DNA of 61,431 bases from NCBI GenBank assembly GCA_011526085.1, contig WYBC01000046.1:1-61431 (forward strand), in the 5' to 3' direction. The stretch comes from Lysobacter sp. (GTDB taxonomy: Bacteria; Pseudomonadota; Gammaproteobacteria; Xanthomonadales; Xanthomonadaceae). Below the pieces are notes generated by a model. The model was given only the letters and a program-made list of their open reading frames with translations, was not told the origin of the DNA and searched no databases. Made by a program: the position numbers and the translations under genes. Shown one piece after another: positions 9,554 through 16,058 of this stretch. Numbering within the stretch: position 1 is the stretch's first letter; the number at the start of each line of letters is the position of its first letter.

Positions 9554-9733
9554 CCCTCCGGGTCTAGGGTTGTGAGTCGAGGTCGTCTTGCCGGTGCCGT
9601 CGTTGGGACGATCACGCCAGTCCGCGACTTAGATTTTCCACTGGTGCAAAGGGCTTGGGCCGGTATGGTTGATCTGCTGGACGCCCTGTAAAATCCATCG
9701 TCAGGCGTAGTGAAGACGGCAAGGCGGGGTGGG

Positions 9734-10801
9734 ATGTTCGAATCGGATACGTTGTTCGTCGTTGGTGCGGGAGCGAGCGCGGAGATCGGTTTGCCGGTCG
9801 GGGCTGCGCTTCTGGAGGCTATTGCTGAAAAGTTGAAAATTTCTTTTCAAGGCGGCTTTCGTCAGACTTCAGGCGATCCCGATATTGCCGAGGTGATTCG
9901 TTTATATGCGCGTAGACGCAATGAGAATCAGAACCTCTACTACCAGAAGGCCAGAATGATCGACGGGGCCGTTCCGATTGCTCCGTCTATCGACAATTTC
10001 TTGGATGCTCATAAGAAGGACGAGCACCTCCAGTTCTGCGGAAAGCTCGGCATCGTGGCGTCAATCCTGGAGGCTGAAAGAAAGAGCAAACTTTTCGTCG
10101 ATGAGGTCAATGGTGGGCACGACGATCTGAGTCGCTTGAACGGCAGCTGGTACACGTTGTTTATGAAAATTCTGGTGGAACGGGTGGATCTGGATGAGAT
10201 CGAGTCCGTTTTCGACAACGTATCGTTCATCACCTTCAACTATGACCGCTGCATCCAGCGGTTCCTGCATGTGGCCTTGCAGAAGTACTACGGAATCGAC
10301 TCCGGGCGAGCAGCGAATCTGATCTCGAAGCTGGAGATCATTCATCCTTATGGTTCAATCGGTCGCTTGCCTTTCGAAGGCGGCTCGTCAGTCGTGCCTT
10401 ATGGGGCCAGGCTGGACGAAGCTGCGCTGATCGAGGCGGCCGGCAGGATTCGTACGTTCACCGAGCAGATCGAAGATTTTGAGTTTCTGGAGGCAATCCG
10501 TCAAAGCGTCTCTGGGGCCGAAACATTGGTGTTTCTGGGGTTCGGATTTCACCCGCAGAACATGGAGCTGCTGAGCGGTGGCAGCATGATCAACGCTCGG
10601 CGGGCTTATGCCACCAGCTACTTGTGCTCGAATGGCGACATCGAGGTCTTCATTCGTCAGATCCACGCGATGCTGGAAGATGATTTCTCGCCCGGCAAAG
10701 ACTTCGATGGCTACAGCGTGGATGTCAGGGTGCCTGCCGGGTTGAAATGCGCGGATCTGCTGTCCGAATTCTCGCGCAGCATTCCGCGGGCCATCGATTG
10801 A
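9734..10801 (+). CDS. SIR2-like domain protein (possible NAD-processing / defence protein)
   Basis: A 355-residue protein. A Rossmann-type nucleotide-binding start, 'FVVGAGASAEIGLP' (G11-S15), is followed by 'SIDNFLD' near residue 85, 'TFNYDR' (N169, D171), 'HPYGS' (H204) and 'LVFLGFGFHPQN' near residue 265. This order matches SIR2_2-type proteins: GAGAS loop, N-x-D motif, catalytic His, and a late G-x-x-F segment. Many bacterial members degrade NAD+ as part of anti-phage systems; others are uncharacterised. No partner gene of a known multigene system is adjacent. Its base composition is noticeably less GC-rich than its neighbours, and it sits beside hairpin repeats, suggesting acquisition. 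ATG 9734 is preferred; GTG 9710 would add 8 residues. Confidence 0.72.
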   Translation: MFESDTLFVVGAGASAEIGLPVGAALLEAIAEKLKISFQGGFRQTSGDPDIAEVIRLYARRRNENQNLYYQKARMIDGAVPIAPSIDNFLDAHKKDEHLQFCGKLGIVASILEAERKSKLFVDEVNGGHDDLSRLNGSWYTLFMKILVERVDLDEIESVFDNVSFITFNYDRCIQRFLHVALQKYYGIDSGRAANLISKLEIIHPYGSIGRLPFEGGSSVVPYGARLDEAALIEAAGRIRTFTEQIEDFEFLEAIRQSVSGAETLVFLGFGFHPQNMELLSGGSMINARRAYATSYLCSNGDIEVFIRQIHAMLEDDFSPGKDFDGYSVDVRVPAGLKCADLLSEFSRSIPRAID

Positions 10802-10819
10802 CGCCGGAGATCATCGCCG

Positions 10820-11215
10820 ATGAGCTTTACTTCTGCCTTCACCGCCGCCGCGATCCTCGCCATCGTCGTCGCGCTGGTGCATTCGATTCTCGGCGAAATC
10901 ATGATCTTCCGGCGACTGCGCAAGCCGGGTCGGGCGATTCCGACCGATGGCGGCGATCGCTTGCGTGGATCGAACGTCCGCATTCTGTGGGCGAGTTGGC
11001 ACGTGTTGACGGTGTTCGGTCTGGGCATGGCGGCGATCCTGCTGCGCCTGGCGTCGTCCGCGCGCACCGCGGAGCACGACTTCATCGCCCAGGCCATCGC
11101 GGTGTCGATGCTCGGTGGCTCGCTGCTGGTGCTGGCCGGCACGCGCGGCCACCATCCGGGATGGATCGGGCTGCTCGGCGTGGCGGTGCTGGTGTGGCTG
11201 GGGTTGCGGGCATGA
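10820..11215 (+). CDS. Small integral membrane protein
   Basis: A 131-residue protein with about four hydrophobic helices, near residues 5-28, 55-78, 88-106 and 112-129, and a basic loop after the first. No recognised family. It begins 18 bases after the SIR2-like gene and overlaps the next gene by 4 bases (ATGA), so it may share transcripts with both. Function unknown. Confidence 0.7.
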   Translation: MSFTSAFTAAAILAIVVALVHSILGEIMIFRRLRKPGRAIPTDGGDRLRGSNVRILWASWHVLTVFGLGMAAILLRLASSARTAEHDFIAQAIAVSMLGGSLLVLAGTRGHHPGWIGLLGVAVLVWLGLRA

Positions 11216-11703
11216 TCCGGTTGCGATGCGTCCATCGCAGATACGCATGGATCGCGATGCTGCTCGCGTTTTTGATCCCGATGACGAATGTGGAGGTCGC
11301 GATGGCGGAAGAACCCATGGAAAGACAGTACGCGGAAGGTCAGGTGTGGACGTTCCGTGCGCGTGCGGGCGAAGAAGGCGCGACGCTTCTGATCAACAGG
11401 ATCGAACAGGATCCACGGTTCGGCGCGATCCATCACATCAGCGTGTTCGGTGTGCGCCTCGACAACCCGCGTGCGCCAGGTGGTGTGACCACGGAACTGC
11501 CGCATTTTCCGGTGTCGCGCGAAACGCTCGACAAGAGTTGCCTGGAATTGCGGGGAGTGCGCGAGCCCGATCCGGATTACCTTCCGGGATATACGCAGTG
11601 GCGCGAAGCCTTCGATGCGGGACAGGCCGGTGTTTTCGATATTCCGGTGGACAAGATCGTGGACATCGTGCAGAGCGCGATCGCGCAGAGCACCGCGCAA
11701 TGA
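11212..11703 (+). CDS. Hypothetical exported protein
   Basis: A 163-residue protein whose ATG overlaps the stop of the membrane protein gene (ATGA). The N-terminus is basic then hydrophobic, consistent with a signal peptide ending near 'VAMA'. The mature part starts 'YAEGQVWTFRAR', followed by 'GATLLINRIEQDP' and 'HHISVFGVRL', an opening I associate with small uncharacterised proteins that sense or bind nothing obvious. No catalytic motif is seen. Function unknown. Confidence 0.7.
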   Translation: MIRLRCVHRRYAWIAMLLAFLIPMTNVEVAMAEEPMERQYAEGQVWTFRARAGEEGATLLINRIEQDPRFGAIHHISVFGVRLDNPRAPGGVTTELPHFPVSRETLDKSCLELRGVREPDPDYLPGYTQWREAFDAGQAGVFDIPVDKIVDIVQSAIAQSTAQ

Positions 11704-11719
11704 TGCGTAGCATGCCGTC

Positions 11720-11761
11720 ATGAAGATCGCCCAATGAAGATTGCCCGATGAAGATCGCCCG
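11720..11761 (+). repeat. Three tandem 14-bp repeats, each a five-codon mini-ORF
   Basis: Units start at 11720, 11734 and 11748 (consensus ATGAAGATCGCCCG, one or two mismatches), and the first nine bases of a fourth unit form the cupin start at 11762. Each unit reads as Met-Lys-Ile-Ala-Gln/Arg-stop, and each stop codon TGA overlaps the next ATG as ATGA. The chain leads directly into the cupin start codon. The repeat is directly visible; any role in translation is inference. Confidence 0.9.
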
Positions 11762-12091
11762 ATGAAGATCAGCGACATCCCCTTCTGCGTCACCGACTGG
11801 TCCGCGATCGAGCGCACCGAACATCCGGGCGTCACCGGCGTGGCGCATTGGCGCACGCAGCGCTTCGGCGAGATCCGCGTGCGCATGGTCGAGTATTCGC
11901 CGGGGTATCTCGCCGATCACTGGTGCGAGAAAGGGCATGTGCTGCTGTGCCTGGCGGGCGAGCTGCGGACCGAACTTGCCGATGGCCGCGTGTTCACGCT
12001 GATGCCCGGCATGAGTTATCAGGTCGCCGACGGCGCCGAGGCGCATCGTTCGTCCACCGAGATCGGCGCGAGCTTGTTCATCGTCGACTGA
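11762..12091 (+). CDS. DHCW-motif cupin-fold protein
   Basis: A 109-residue single-domain cupin. The motif 'DHWCEKGHVLLCL' and the ending 'GASLFIVD' match small proteins annotated as DHCW-motif cupin family. The beta-barrel signatures, 'G.L.TEL.DGR.F.L..GMSYQV', are intact. The biochemical role of the family is not established; it may bind a metal or small ligand. Its start codon is the fourth copy of a 14-bp tandem repeat, and no Shine-Dalgarno sequence is evident, so reinitiation from the mini-ORF chain may drive translation. Confidence 0.85.
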   Translation: MKISDIPFCVTDWSAIERTEHPGVTGVAHWRTQRFGEIRVRMVEYSPGYLADHWCEKGHVLLCLAGELRTELADGRVFTLMPGMSYQVADGAEAHRSSTEIGASLFIVD

Positions 12092-12178
12092 CGCGGCTGC
12101 GCCATTCCGCATGCCGGTCGAGCCCATCACCATCCCCGCACAACGACAGAAACACTCGGCCACGGCGTGACCGGCAGG

Positions 12179-12218
12179 CCTTCTCCCCGCATGCGGGGAG
12201 AAGGTGGCGCGAAGCGCC
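12179..12218. repeat. REP-like palindrome
   Basis: A perfect 26-base palindrome (12179-12204) centred on CCCCGCATGCGGGG is followed by a short GGCGC-GAA-GCGCC hairpin (12206-12218). It lies in the 228-base gap before the acyltransferase gene. I recall similar 'CTTCTCCCCGC' palindromes scattered through Xanthomonadaceae intergenic DNA; copy number here is unverified. Confidence 0.65.
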
Positions 12219-12319
12219 GGATGAGGGGCGGTGCGCATGCCCGCGTCTGGTTCCATACGCTTGCCCCCGCGCCGCCGCCGCGTCCAGAATGCGCGCCTCA
12301 CGCCATTCCGGAGGTTTCC

Positions 12320-13186
12320 ATGCTCGCATTCGTCTTTCCCGGTCAGGGCTCGCAGAAAAAAGGCATGGGACAGGGATTGTTCGACGAGGTGCGCGAATAC
12401 GTGGAAGTCGAGGGCGAGGTCGATGCCATCCTCGGGTATTCGATGCGCGAGCTGTGCCTGGAAGATCCGGACAACCGGCTGAAGGACACGCGCTATACCC
12501 AGCCGGCGCTGTATGTCGTCAATGCGCTGCACGGCTACAAGGCCATGGCCGAAGGCGCGCGCCCGGACCGGCTCGCCGGCCACAGTCTCGGCGAATACAA
12601 CGCACTGCACGCCGCGGGCGTGTTCGATTTCCTGACCGGTCTGCGGCTCGTGCAGAAGCGTGGCGCGCTGATGGCGCAGGCGACCGGTGGCGGCATGGGC
12701 GCGGTCATCGGCCTCGGCCCCGACGCGATCGCCGCGGTGCTGCGCGACAACGGTCTCGCCGGCATCGATGTCGCCAATTTCAACTCGCCGACGCAGACCG
12801 TGATTTCCGGGCCGGTCGACGAGTTGGGGCAGGTCGGCCCGCTGCTGCAGGCCGCGGGCGCGCGCATGTACATGCCGCTGCCGGTGAGCGCGGCGTTCCA
12901 TTCGCGTTACATGGTGGATGCGGCGAACGAATTCGCCGACTTCCTCGCGCCGATGACCTTCGCGGCGCCGGCGTTGCCGGTGGTGGCCAACGTGACCGCC
13001 GAACCGTATCCGACCGACGATGCGTCCGCGGCGGTGAAGTCGCTGCTGGTGCGCCAGATCAGCCATTCGGTGCAGTGGACGCAGAGCGTGCGCAGGCTGG
13101 TGGCGGACGGCGTCGACGAGTTCCGCGAGATGGGCCCGGGCAACGTGCTGACCAAACTCGTGCAGCAGATCCGGCAGAGTGCCTGA
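12320..13186 (+). CDS. Malonyl-CoA:ACP transacylase-like protein, trans-AT type
   Basis: A 288-residue acyltransferase. 'FPGQGSQKKGMG' opens the protein. S89 in 'GHSLGEY' is the acyl-enzyme nucleophile, R114 in 'VQKRG' binds the malonyl carboxylate, and H194 in 'AAFHS' completes the dyad. The segment 'ILGYSMRELCLEDPDNRL..T.YTQPALYVVNAL' resembles stand-alone ATs of trans-AT polyketide synthases (PksC/PedD type) more than housekeeping FabD, and no fabH, fabG or acpP gene is nearby. GGAGG (12310-12314) lies 5 bases before ATG 12320. It either serves a polyketide or unusual lipid pathway elsewhere or is a second FabD. Activity as an acyltransferase is likely; pathway is inference. Confidence 0.87.
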   Translation: MLAFVFPGQGSQKKGMGQGLFDEVREYVEVEGEVDAILGYSMRELCLEDPDNRLKDTRYTQPALYVVNALHGYKAMAEGARPDRLAGHSLGEYNALHAAGVFDFLTGLRLVQKRGALMAQATGGGMGAVIGLGPDAIAAVLRDNGLAGIDVANFNSPTQTVISGPVDELGQVGPLLQAAGARMYMPLPVSAAFHSRYMVDAANEFADFLAPMTFAAPALPVVANVTAEPYPTDDASAAVKSLLVRQISHSVQWTQSVRRLVADGVDEFREMGPGNVLTKLVQQIRQSA

Positions 13187-13315
13187 CCGCCGCGCCGGCC
13201 GCCGGCGGTGGCCGGTGAATTCGTATGCAGACGTGGCGCCTTCGGTGGCGTTCGTACGGTCTATGTCATTGATCCGAAATGGTCTTTCGGTGCGCTGCGG
13301 GGTCCGGGCTGCGGG

Positions 13316-13321
13316 TATAAT
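13316..13321 (+). promoter_or_regulatory. Candidate -10 element for the aldolase gene
   Basis: A perfect TATAAT lies 46 bases before the aldolase start, followed by GGCGG. No good -35 hexamer is visible at the usual 17 +/- 1 spacing, so this is a candidate only. Confidence 0.5.
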
Positions 13322-13366
13322 GGCGGACTTTCCCGTCCGCCCTTCCGCCCAACCAGGACCTCCCTC

Positions 13367-14374
13367 ATGAGCATCGAACAGCTTGCCGATATCGCCCTCG
13401 CCATGGTCGCGCCGGGCAAGGGCATCATCGCCATCGACGAATCCAACGCCACCATCGCCAAGCGTTTCGAGGCCGTGGGCATTCCGAACAGCGAAGAGAA
13501 CCGCCGTGCCTACCGCGAGCTGCTGCTGACCACGCCGAACCTCAACGAGCACATCTCCGGCGCGATCCTGTTCGACGAAACCATCCGCCAGTCCACCCGG
13601 GACGGCGTGCCGTTCACCAAGGTGATGATGGACAACGGCATCATCCCGGGCATCAAGGTCGACAAGGGCACGCACCCGCTGGCCGGCTGCCCGGGCGAAC
13701 TGATCACCGAAGGCCTCGACGGCCTGCGCGAGCGCCTGAAGGAATACGCCACGCTCGGCGCGCGTTTCGCCAAATGGCGCGCGGTCATCACCATCAACGT
13801 CGACGACGGCCTGCCGACCAACACCTGCATCGAAGCCAACGCCCACGCGCTCGCGCGCTACGCCGCGCTGTGCCAGGAATGCGGCCTGGTGCCGATGGTG
13901 GAGCCGGAAGTGCTGATGGACGGCTCTCACGACATCGACGAGTGCTACAACGTCACCGAAGCCACCCTGCGCGCGCTGTTCTCGGCGCTGCACCTGTTCG
14001 ACGTGGACCTCACCGGCACGATCCTGAAGGCGTCGATGGTCGTGTCCGGCAAGGACTGCCCGGAGCAGGCGTCGGTCGAGGAAGTCGCCGAAGCCACGCT
14101 GACCTGCCTCAAGTCCGCGGTGCCCGCGATCCTGCCGGGCATCGTGTTCCTGTCGGGCGGCCAGAACGACCACGACGCCACCGCGCACCTCAACGCGATG
14201 AACCAGTACGAGACGCCGTGGCCGCTGTCGTTCTCCTACGGCCGCGCGATGCAGTCGGCGGCGCTGAAGATCTGGTCGCAGGATCTCGTCGGCAATCTCG
14301 CCAAGGCGCAGGAAACGGTGTTCGCCCGCGCCCGCGACAACGGCCTCGCCGCCCTGGGCGAATGGGAGAGCTGA
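13367..14374 (+). CDS. Fructose-bisphosphate aldolase, class I
   Basis: Reversibly splits fructose 1,6-bisphosphate into dihydroxyacetone phosphate and glyceraldehyde 3-phosphate through a lysine Schiff base. The 335-residue protein has 'GKGIIAIDESNATIAKRF', 'VPMVEPEVLMDG', the Schiff-base lysine in 'GTILKASMV', and 'PAILPGIVFLSGGQ', all typical of the metazoan-like class I enzyme used by Xanthomonadaceae instead of the zinc class II enzyme. ATG 13367 begins at the conserved N-terminus. It forms the third glycolytic gene of the region after pgk and pyk, and has its own likely promoter. Confidence 0.96.
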   Translation: MSIEQLADIALAMVAPGKGIIAIDESNATIAKRFEAVGIPNSEENRRAYRELLLTTPNLNEHISGAILFDETIRQSTRDGVPFTKVMMDNGIIPGIKVDKGTHPLAGCPGELITEGLDGLRERLKEYATLGARFAKWRAVITINVDDGLPTNTCIEANAHALARYAALCQECGLVPMVEPEVLMDGSHDIDECYNVTEATLRALFSALHLFDVDLTGTILKASMVVSGKDCPEQASVEEVAEATLTCLKSAVPAILPGIVFLSGGQNDHDATAHLNAMNQYETPWPLSFSYGRAMQSAALKIWSQDLVGNLAKAQETVFARARDNGLAALGEWES

Positions 14375-14381
14375 CGCGCTA

Positions 14382-14602
14382 GCGCGGCACTGCCGCGCGC
14401 GTCAGCGAGCGCCCGCACATGGATGTGCGGGCCGGGCGATCCGAAGCCCGTCAGGCGTCGCCATGGATGGCGTTGCGATGCAATCGAAGCCTTGTCCGCG
14501 CGGCACTGCCGCGCGCGTCAGCGAGCGCCCGCACATGGATGTGCGGGCCGGGCGATCCGAAGCCCGTCAAGTGTCGCCATGGATGGCGGTGCGATCCAAT
14601 CG
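14382..14602. repeat. Tandem duplication of a 105-bp element
   Basis: Copy 1 (14382-14486) and copy 2 (14498-14602) are nearly identical at a 116-base offset, and the first bases of a third copy follow. Each contains a 9-bp hairpin arm pair around 'CCCGCACAT-GG-ATGTGCGGG' (14412-14431 in copy 1). It lies directly after the aldolase stop codon. No coding potential is evident. Confidence 0.9.
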
Positions 14603-14627
14603 CGCGGCACGACTTTCGACGTCGACG

Positions 14628-14653
14628 AACGCCGGCCCCGTGCCGGCGTTTTC
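14628..14653 (+). terminator. Probable intrinsic terminator downstream of the aldolase
   Basis: A 9-bp perfect stem AACGCCGGC (14628-14636) with GCCGGCGTT (14642-14650) around CCCGT, leading into a short TTTTC run. It probably ends transcripts from the aldolase after the 105-bp repeats. The rest of the gap up to 14897 contains only a 14-bp direct repeat, TAGGCCGAAGGTCA (14729 and 14753). Confidence 0.55.
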
Positions 14654-14862
14654 GTGTCCGGCGGCCGAACGCATCGCCGCCATCGCGCGCGCGGGCGAAA
14701 CGCTCTGTTGCCGGCCATGCGCGCCGGCTAGGCCGAAGGTCACGCTGCGGTGTAGGCCGAAGGTCATGTTTTCGTGCGTTTTGCGCGCCGGAAGGCTTTC
14801 CCGTGCGGCCCCGATGCATCCTGCACGGCGTCGCGCGCAAGGGTGGCGTAAGCCACAGCCGC

Positions 14863-14868
14863 TACAAT
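14863..14868 (+). promoter_or_regulatory. Candidate -10 element for the efflux genes
   Basis: TACAAT, 30 bases before the adaptor start, in the context GCTACAATCGCGG that is typical of GC-rich gammaproteobacterial promoters. No clear -35 box is seen. Confidence 0.4.
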
Positions 14869-14897
14869 CGCGGACCGATCCCACGACGGACTGTCCG

Positions 14898-16055
14898 ATG
14901 TCCTGGCGCTGTTCCAATCTCATGGCGTTCCGCATTCCCCTCCGCGCGCCGGTCCTGCTCGCGTCGATGCTCGCGCTCGCCGCGTGCGGTGGCGACAAGG
15001 CGTCGTCCGGCGGTCCGGGCGGTGGCCCCGGCGGCGGTCAGGGCGGCGCGGATCGGCCGGTGCCGGTGACCACGGTGCGGCTGCAGCCGGAATCCTTCGC
15101 CGAGCGCATTTCGGCCATCGGCACTGTCAAGGCCCGCGAATCCGTCACCATCACCGCGAAGGTCAGCGAGCTGGTGCAGCAGGTGCATTTCGACAGCGGC
15201 GACGAAGTGCGCGCGGGCGCGCCGCTGATCACGCTGTCCGACCGCCAGCAGCAGGCCGCGCTCGCCGAAGCGCAGGCGTCCGCCGACGAAGCCGAGCGCC
15301 TGTATCGCCGACAGAGCGAACTCGCGGCGCAGCAGCTGATCGCACGTTCGCAGCTCGACAACCAGCGCGCGACCCGCGATGCCGCGAAGGCGCGCGTCGC
15401 CCAGATCCGCGCGCAGCTCGCCGATCGCGTGATCCGCGCGCCGTTCTCCGGCGTGCTCGGCCTGCGCCAGGTGAGCACCGGTGCGCTGGTGACGCCCGGC
15501 GTCGCCATCGCCACGCTCGACGATCTCGCCCGTGTCCATGTCGACTTCCCGCTGCCCGAGGCGCAGCTGTCGATGGCCGCACCGGGCCGCGCCATCCGCG
15601 GCACCGCGGCGGCCTGGCCGCAGCGCGAATTCACCGGTGCGATCGCGATCATCGATGCGCGCATCGATCCCGCGACGCGCGCGGTCATGGTGCGCGCCGA
15701 TCTGCCGAATCCCGAACGCCTGCTGCGGCCGGGCATGCTGGTCAACGTCGAGTTGCCCGGCGCCACCCGCGAAGCGCTGCTGGTGCCGGAGATCGCGGTG
15801 GTGCAGGTCGGCCGCGAGAGTTTCCTCTATCGCGTGAAGGACGACGGCAGCGTCGAACAGATCGACGTCGTCATCGGCGCGCGCAGCGGCGGCAAGGCCG
15901 AAGTGGTGGAAGGCGCGAAGGCCGGCGACCGCATCGTCGTCGACGGCACCGGCAAACTGCGTCCGGGCGCGAAGATCGTCGAAGCGGCGGCGCCCGCGGC
16001 CGCCGCCGGCGGCGACGCGAAACCGCAGGCACCCGCGCCGGCACCGGGAGGCTGA
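14898..16055 (+). CDS. RND efflux periplasmic adaptor lipoprotein
   Basis: A 385-residue membrane-fusion protein of the AcrA/MexA class, linking the inner-membrane pump to an outer-membrane channel. The N-terminus has a lipobox 'LALAAC', so it is probably lipidated and anchored in the inner membrane, then a Gly-rich linker. The beta-barrel and lipoyl halves are seen around 'VSELVQQVHFDSGDEVRAG' and 'RVIRAPFSGVLGLRQVSTGA', with an alpha-helical hairpin between. The C-terminal membrane-proximal part ends in an Ala/Pro tail. ATG 14922 is an alternative start. The pump gene starts 3 bases after the stop. No outer-membrane factor follows, so a TolC-like partner encoded elsewhere is expected. Confidence 0.93.
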   Translation: MSWRCSNLMAFRIPLRAPVLLASMLALAACGGDKASSGGPGGGPGGGQGGADRPVPVTTVRLQPESFAERISAIGTVKARESVTITAKVSELVQQVHFDSGDEVRAGAPLITLSDRQQQAALAEAQASADEAERLYRRQSELAAQQLIARSQLDNQRATRDAAKARVAQIRAQLADRVIRAPFSGVLGLRQVSTGALVTPGVAIATLDDLARVHVDFPLPEAQLSMAAPGRAIRGTAAAWPQREFTGAIAIIDARIDPATRAVMVRADLPNPERLLRPGMLVNVELPGATREALLVPEIAVVQVGRESFLYRVKDDGSVEQIDVVIGARSGGKAEVVEGAKAGDRIVVDGTGKLRPGAKIVEAAAPAAAAGGDAKPQAPAPAPGG

Positions 16056-16058
16056 TCC

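Noticed and set aside
9254-9733. Possible small gene between pyk and the SIR2-like gene
   Set aside because: Short open frames there have no ribosome site and lie across the hairpin repeats; nothing coding is supported.
11438-14188. Minus-strand 916-codon open frame
   Set aside because: Antisense shadow across the exported protein, cupin, acyltransferase and aldolase genes, which have complete motifs on the plus strand.
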